From positions 1 through 8,749 of the forward strand of contig DATDGI010000106.1 of the NCBI GenBank assembly GCA_036522155.1: a stretch of DNA of 8,749 bases. Reading direction: 5' to 3'. A program made the position numbers and the translations under genes. The notes below the pieces were generated by a model that had not been told where the DNA came from, ran no database searches, and saw nothing but the letters and a program-made list of their open reading frames with translations. Numbering within the stretch: position 1 is the stretch's first letter; every line of letters starts with the position of its first letter. The DNA is from UBA9676 sp036522155 (GTDB lineage Bacteria; Actinomycetota; Actinomycetes; Streptosporangiales; Streptosporangiaceae). This document shows, in pieces, positions 6,176 to 8,749 of the stretch.

Positions 6176-6772
6176 ATGCCCCTCTACTACGGTGTGATGC
6201 CTGTCGCCAAAGGCGGCACCGGGCAGGCAACTGACCCGCTGACGTCCTTCGAGGCCAGCGACGCTGCATATCTGGCCTGGAACTACGACCCGCAGCAGAT
6301 TTCCACTCAGACTGCCCTGCCCACCACCGGGCAGGTCGTCTTGTCCCGTATCAACCTGCGGCAGGCCATATCGGTGACGAATGTCCTGTATTACGTCGGG
6401 ACGATCGGCAGCACGCTCACCTCCGGTCAGTGCTTCGCCGGGCTTTACAGCTCAGCCGGTACCCTGATCGGCGCATCAGCCGACCAGTCGGTCGCATGGG
6501 CCGCGACGACCGGCCTGTATACCAGCGCCCTCGCGTCGGGGCCGTTCGCAGCCGGGCCGGGGTTCGTATGGGTCGCGCTGATGTTCAACGGCACGACCGG
6601 CCCGGCTGCCGGCCGGGCTCTCGCCGCCGGTTTCGCCACGTCGAACCTCGGTTTCGCTGCCGCCGTATCCCGGTACGCCCACGGCAACGTCACCGGGACC
6701 ACTTCTCTGCCCACCCAGACCCCGGCGTCGCTGACCGCGACGGCCACCCAGTATTGGTGTGCGCTGTCATGA
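6176..6772 (+). CDS. Fibre-like virion protein with an N-terminal KGGTGQ motif
   Basis: A 198-residue protein. Near the start, MPVAKGGTGQATDPL (residues 8-22) matches the short KGGTG-type element common in phage tail-fibre repeats. The rest is a single beta-rich domain: a strand-rich VLSRINLRQAISVTNVLYYVG, then FAGLYSSAGTLIGASADQ, WVALMFNGTTGP and the closing ATATQYWCALS. Comparable proteins in actinophages begin with a DPxxAxxT-type element and share GLYxSxGTLIGxSADQ; they are usually labelled hypothetical or minor tail. Here it lies among head genes before the connector, so head fibre or decoration is as likely as tail fibre. ATG 6176 follows the previous stop by four bases with no strong ribosome site, implying translational coupling; ATG 6197 is an alternative. 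Its TGA overlaps the next ATG (ATGA). Confidence 0.75.
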   Translation: MPLYYGVMPVAKGGTGQATDPLTSFEASDAAYLAWNYDPQQISTQTALPTTGQVVLSRINLRQAISVTNVLYYVGTIGSTLTSGQCFAGLYSSAGTLIGASADQSVAWAATTGLYTSALASGPFAAGPGFVWVALMFNGTTGPAAGRALAAGFATSNLGFAAAVSRYAHGNVTGTTSLPTQTPASLTATATQYWCALS

Positions 6773-7254
6773 CCGGACATGTCTGGGCCGGGGTGGCGCC
6801 GATGACTACGGCGCACAGGTGGGTGTGTGCGGCGTGCGGGAGCCCGTGGGCTCCGGGCGCGCCCGCCTGCCCCGCCTGCCGCGGCCTTGACCACAAGGAG
6901 GAAGACATGCCGAACATCATCACCGGCGTCGGGCCGGTCAACCCCGCGGCGCAGCCCGGCGAACCGGGTTACATCCCGCCGGAGGGCCTGGGTGCCCTCA
7001 CAGACGCGCCGGAGCCCGCACCCGCACCAGAGGTGGCCCCGGAGCCTGAAACCGCGGCAGAGGCCGTCCCGGAGCCTCCGCCTCCGCCGGAGCCCGAACC
7101 GGAGCCTGAGCCGGAGGTGGTGCCGGACCCTGCCCCGGCAGAGCCCGCGACTGCCCCAGACCCGGTTTCGACGCCGCCGCCGAACTCAGGCGCGTCTTCG
7201 GCCCCCGCTGAGGAGCCGGCCCCCGCCGCGGTGGCCGTGGAGCCGGAGGGCTGA
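6769..7254 (+). CDS. Zinc-ribbon plus Pro/Glu-rich protein, probably with two starts
   Basis: The frame from ATG 6769 codes for 161 residues. The N-terminal third carries a four-cysteine zinc-ribbon: Cys20-x2-Cys23 and Cys34-x2-Cys37 in WVCAACGSPW and ACPACRG. Residues 47-75 (MPNIITGVGPVNPAAQ onward) are a separate short element. From about residue 80 to the end it is low complexity: Pro, Glu and Ala with repeated PEPEPEP units, which would be extended and strongly acidic. The start is ambiguous. ATG 6769 overlaps the previous stop (ATGA) but has no ribosome site. ATG 6802 (MTTAHRW) is also possible. In-frame ATG 6907 (codon 47) is preceded by a perfect AAGGAGG and would give a 115-residue protein without the zinc ribbon. 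I do not know the function; a scaffold or linker role for the acidic part is speculative. Confidence 0.7.
   Translation: MTGHVWAGVAPMTTAHRWVCAACGSPWAPGAPACPACRGLDHKEEDMPNIITGVGPVNPAAQPGEPGYIPPEGLGALTDAPEPAPAPEVAPEPETAAEAVPEPPPPPEPEPEPEPEVVPDPAPAEPATAPDPVSTPPPNSGASSAPAEEPAPAAVAVEPEG
6895..6901 (+). promoter_or_regulatory. Strong internal ribosome binding site inside the zinc-ribbon gene
   Basis: AAGGAGG five bases before ATG 6907, in the same frame as the zinc-ribbon coding region. It is as strong as the site of the major capsid gene, so the Pro/Glu-rich 115-residue form starting MPNIITG is probably the main product. The zinc-ribbon form would then come from read-in by coupled ribosomes starting at 6769 or 6802. 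The base match is direct; use of both starts is inferred. Confidence 0.6.
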
Positions 7255-7255
7255 C

Positions 7256-7462
7256 GTGTCCTGGTGGCAGCTTCTCGACATCCGCGAGCAGGCCCGGCAG
7301 GAGTTCGCGTACTACGCCGAACGGCCGCCGGTGGCCTGCCCGAACGACGGGGAGCCGCTGATCCAGGCACCCGCGACCGGTGACGCGAGCGGGATCGAGC
7401 TGTTCTGCAAGTACGACGGGTGGAGTTTCCCGAGGGACTGGATCAGGCCGGAGCAGTTGTGA
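7256..7462 (+). CDS. Small conserved actinophage protein with CPNDG and CKYDG motifs
   Basis: A 68-residue protein starting at GTG 7256 (MSWWQLLDIREQARQEFAYY), one base after the stop of the Pro/Glu-rich gene. GGAGGG at 7245-7250 gives five-base spacing. It has an amphipathic N-terminal helix, then CPNDGEPL (28-35), a loop, and ELFCKYDGWSFPRDWIRP (48-65). The CPxDG/CxxDG pair resembles half a zinc ribbon in which the second cysteine of each knuckle is Asp, so metal binding by one subunit alone is doubtful; a dimer or a metal-free fold is possible. Very similar short proteins (MSWW...CPxDGEPL...DGW..P.D) occur in actinophage head modules, always as hypothetical proteins so far as I recall. It is certainly a real gene from its ribosome site and conserved design; function unknown. 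Confidence 0.8.
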   Translation: MSWWQLLDIREQARQEFAYYAERPPVACPNDGEPLIQAPATGDASGIELFCKYDGWSFPRDWIRPEQL

Positions 7463-7464
7463 AC

Positions 7465-7469
7465 GGAGG
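7465..7469 (+). promoter_or_regulatory. Ribosome binding site selecting a TTG start
   Basis: GGAGG (inside aacggaggtgccgg) lies six bases before TTG 7476. The other in-frame candidates, GTG 7485 and GTG 7488, are 15 and 18 bases away, too far for good initiation. An earlier ATG at 7380 in this frame lies inside the preceding gene and has no site. The spacing therefore favours the rare TTG start. Confidence 0.6.
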
Positions 7470-7475
7470 TGCCGG

Positions 7476-8045
7476 TTGCTTGCCGTGGTGTCCCGCCGCC
7501 GCGCGCTGAAGGCTGCGCGGACGCGGGCGCTGAACGCCAAGCACGCCGGCACCGGCAAGCACGCCAGCACGGCGAAGCACACGCCTTCGGCGACGCGGAA
7601 GGCGGCGACGGCGCACAAGCAGGTGGCGCGGCGGACGGCGGCGACGGTGAAAGCGGCGCACGCGCGGGCCCTGGGCGACGTGGCGTGCTGCTCCGCTGAG
7701 GCGGTGGCCGCGTCGGCGCGGCTCGCCGGGTGGCCGGTGACCGGTGGGGACGTGCTGGCGCTGTACCGGCGGACCGCGGACTCCCCGGGCGCGGGGGCGA
7801 GCAGTGTGGCGACGCTGGACGCTGCTTTCCGCTGGGGACTCGCGGGGGTGCAGCCGGTGAGCTTCGGGCCGGTGGACATGGCGGCAGGTGGGGCCGGCCT
7901 GGTCCTGGGCCTGGAGCTGCCCGAGGGACCGCACGCCGTCTGCGCAGCACGCGGCGGCGTGTGGTCCTGGGGTGGCCTCTACGACCTGACCGGCGAGGCC
8001 GTGATCGAGGAGTGCTGGGAGGTGTCGTGGCCCTCACCCGCATGA
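7476..8045 (+). CDS. Protein with histone-H1-like basic tail and a Cys/His domain, possibly papain-like
   Basis: 189 residues from TTG 7476. Residues 1-66 are extremely basic and Ala/Lys/His/Thr-rich with H1-like units (NAKHAGTGKHASTAKHTPS, RKAATAHKQVARRTAATVKA), suggesting nucleic-acid or acidic-protein binding. From about residue 69 there is a folded domain: VACCSAEAVAASARLAGWPV (69-88, Cys71/Cys72 at the start of a helix), GGDVLALYRRTADSPGAG (90-107), ATLDAAFRWGLAGVQPVSF (112-130), LVLGLELPEGPHAVCAARGG (142-161, His153) and VWSWGGLYD (162-170). A helix-leading Cys followed by a late GPHAV and a Trp-Gly turn resembles papain/C39-like cysteine peptidases, and similar actinophage proteins are known to me only as hypothetical; activity is not shown. 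It precedes the connector gene, overlapping it by 19 bases. It might act in head maturation, or the tail could bind DNA or the acidic partner encoded at 6769. Confidence 0.65.
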   Translation: MLAVVSRRRALKAARTRALNAKHAGTGKHASTAKHTPSATRKAATAHKQVARRTAATVKAAHARALGDVACCSAEAVAASARLAGWPVTGGDVLALYRRTADSPGAGASSVATLDAAFRWGLAGVQPVSFGPVDMAAGGAGLVLGLELPEGPHAVCAARGGVWSWGGLYDLTGEAVIEECWEVSWPSPA

Positions 8046-8749
8046 CCTACTGCAACCGCGACGACGCCCAGCGGTCCATCGACTTCCGCGACGGCATCGA
8101 CGTGTTCACCAGCATCGACCGTGCCCTCGCGTCGGCCAGCGAGAACGTCGAGGCGAACCTGCACCGCACCTTCTACCCGTTCGACGGGATCGTTTACTTC
8201 GACTGGCCGAACCAGGGCGGGTCGGGTGGCGGCCAGTATGCGTGGCCGTGGCGGCTGTGGTTCGACCAGTACGACTGCACGGTCCTCACCAGTTTCACCA
8301 CGGGCGGGGTGACGATCCCGCTGAGCCAGGTGTTCCTGGAGCCGGTCAACGGGCCGGTGAAGGGCCGCAACTTCTACACCTACCTCGAGCTGGACCGTTC
8401 CTCGAGCGCGGCGTTCGGCGGGAACGCGCAGACCCCGCAGCATTCGATCGCGCTCACCGGCACGTGGGGTGCGGGCGCGGACGCCGACCAGACGGGCACC
8501 CTCGCCGCCGCGGTCACGACCGCCGGCCAGACGGCGGTCACGGTCACCGATGGCTCGCAGATCGGCGTGGGTGACCTGCTGATCCTCGGCTACGGCCGCG
8601 GCGCCGCACCCTACCCGGCGTCGGCGGGGTACGCGGGCGCGCTGCAGCCGTTCACCGGTGAGCGCATCCTGGTCACCGCGAAAGGCACCCTCGACGCGTC
8701 GCTGGCGATCTCCGGGTCCGGGGTCACGTCGGCGAGCAACGCCGACGTG
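8027..8749 (+). CDS. Head-tail connector (gp6-like), truncated by the window end
   Basis: The visible 241 residues have no stop. The N-terminal region (MALTRMTYCNRDDAQRSIDF, then SIDRALASASENVEANLHRT at 29-48) is the helical domain of gp6-like head-completion proteins that bind under the portal and form the seat for the tail. FYPFDGIVYFDWPN (49-62) and YAWPWRLWFDQYDCTVLTSF (71-90) are typical of the actinophage branch, as are GGVTIPLSQVFLEPVNGP (93-110), ELDRSSSAAFGG (121-132) and ALTGTWGAG (142-150). Residues 157-218 add a beta module (AVTVTDGSQIGVGDLLIL ... GERILVT) interrupted by a Gly/Ala/Tyr/Pro loop of about 22 residues. GTG 8027 is favoured by GGGAGG at 8017-8022 and by family N-termini of the MALTR type. 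ATG 8042 (five codons later) overlaps the previous stop (ATGA) and is the alternative. Confidence 0.88.
   Translation, partial: MALTRMTYCNRDDAQRSIDFRDGIDVFTSIDRALASASENVEANLHRTFYPFDGIVYFDWPNQGGSGGGQYAWPWRLWFDQYDCTVLTSFTTGGVTIPLSQVFLEPVNGPVKGRNFYTYLELDRSSSAAFGGNAQTPQHSIALTGTWGAGADADQTGTLAAAVTTAGQTAVTVTDGSQIGVGDLLILGYGRGAAPYPASAGYAGALQPFTGERILVTAKGTLDASLAISGSGVTSASNADV

Noticed and set aside
6430..6768. Upstream extension of the zinc-ribbon frame to ATG 6430
   Set aside because: It overlaps the fibre-like protein over 339 bases with Arg-rich shadow sequence; ATG 6769, 6802 or 6907 are better starts.
7020..7250. Pro/Glu repeat as a possible CRISPR or tandem DNA repeat
   Set aside because: The repetition is at the codon level (PEP units), with irregular DNA spacing and no spacers; it is a low-complexity protein segment.
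7476..7680. Basic Ala/Lys repeat as a separate H1-like gene
   Set aside because: The frame continues without a stop into the Cys/His domain and no internal start has a ribosome site, so it is one protein.
6998..7879. 293-residue open frame on the minus strand
   Set aside because: Crosses three well-supported plus-strand genes; its Pro/Ala/Arg content mirrors the Pro/Glu repeat and basic tail on the other strand.

Overview
This window is a structural (head-morphogenesis) module of a tailed phage or prophage from a high-GC actinobacterium. The basis is the strong G+C bias, frequent GTG/TTG starts, Shine-Dalgarno sites of the AGGAGG type, and a gene set typical of actinophages with HK97-type heads. 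No integrase, attachment site, tRNA or host gene is visible, so I cannot say whether it is a free phage or an integrated prophage, nor name the genus.

Layout. Positions 1-565 are on the minus strand: a terminase small subunit (233-565) and the N-terminal 97 residues of the terminase large subunit (1-291, leaving the window at position 1). A short divergent region (566-710) holds a promoter-like element and a perfect 12-bp stem-loop. Everything from about 711 to 8749 is on the plus strand and closely spaced: a small membrane-anchored protein (711-950), HK97-type portal (979-2397), ClpP-type prohead protease with a distinct C-terminal domain (2394-3449) and HK97-fold major capsid protein (3446-4837). 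The last three are linked by 4-base start/stop overlaps. A 104-base gap with two stem-loops follows. Then come four small, Thr/Ala/Gly/Val-rich, probably beta-structured virion proteins (4942-5376, 5392-5868, 5884-6171, 6176-6772). After these are a zinc-ribbon/Pro-Glu-rich protein with a probable internal start (6769-7254), a 68-residue CPNDG/CKYDG protein (7256-7462), a protein with a histone-H1-like basic tail joined to a Cys/His domain (7476-8045), and the start of a gp6-like head-tail connector (8027-8749, truncated by the window end).

How the genes work together. Terminase cuts and pumps DNA through the portal. The protease probably matures a prohead built from the capsid protein, whose first ~150 residues look like a removable delta/scaffold region. 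The four small proteins are candidates for head decoration or fibres, and the connector closes the portal to accept the tail. The oddest points are the terminase genes pointing away from the portal operon, the two-domain protease, the likely two-product zinc-ribbon gene, and the H1-like/Cys-His protein. I see no defence, CRISPR, toxin or RNA-gene system here.
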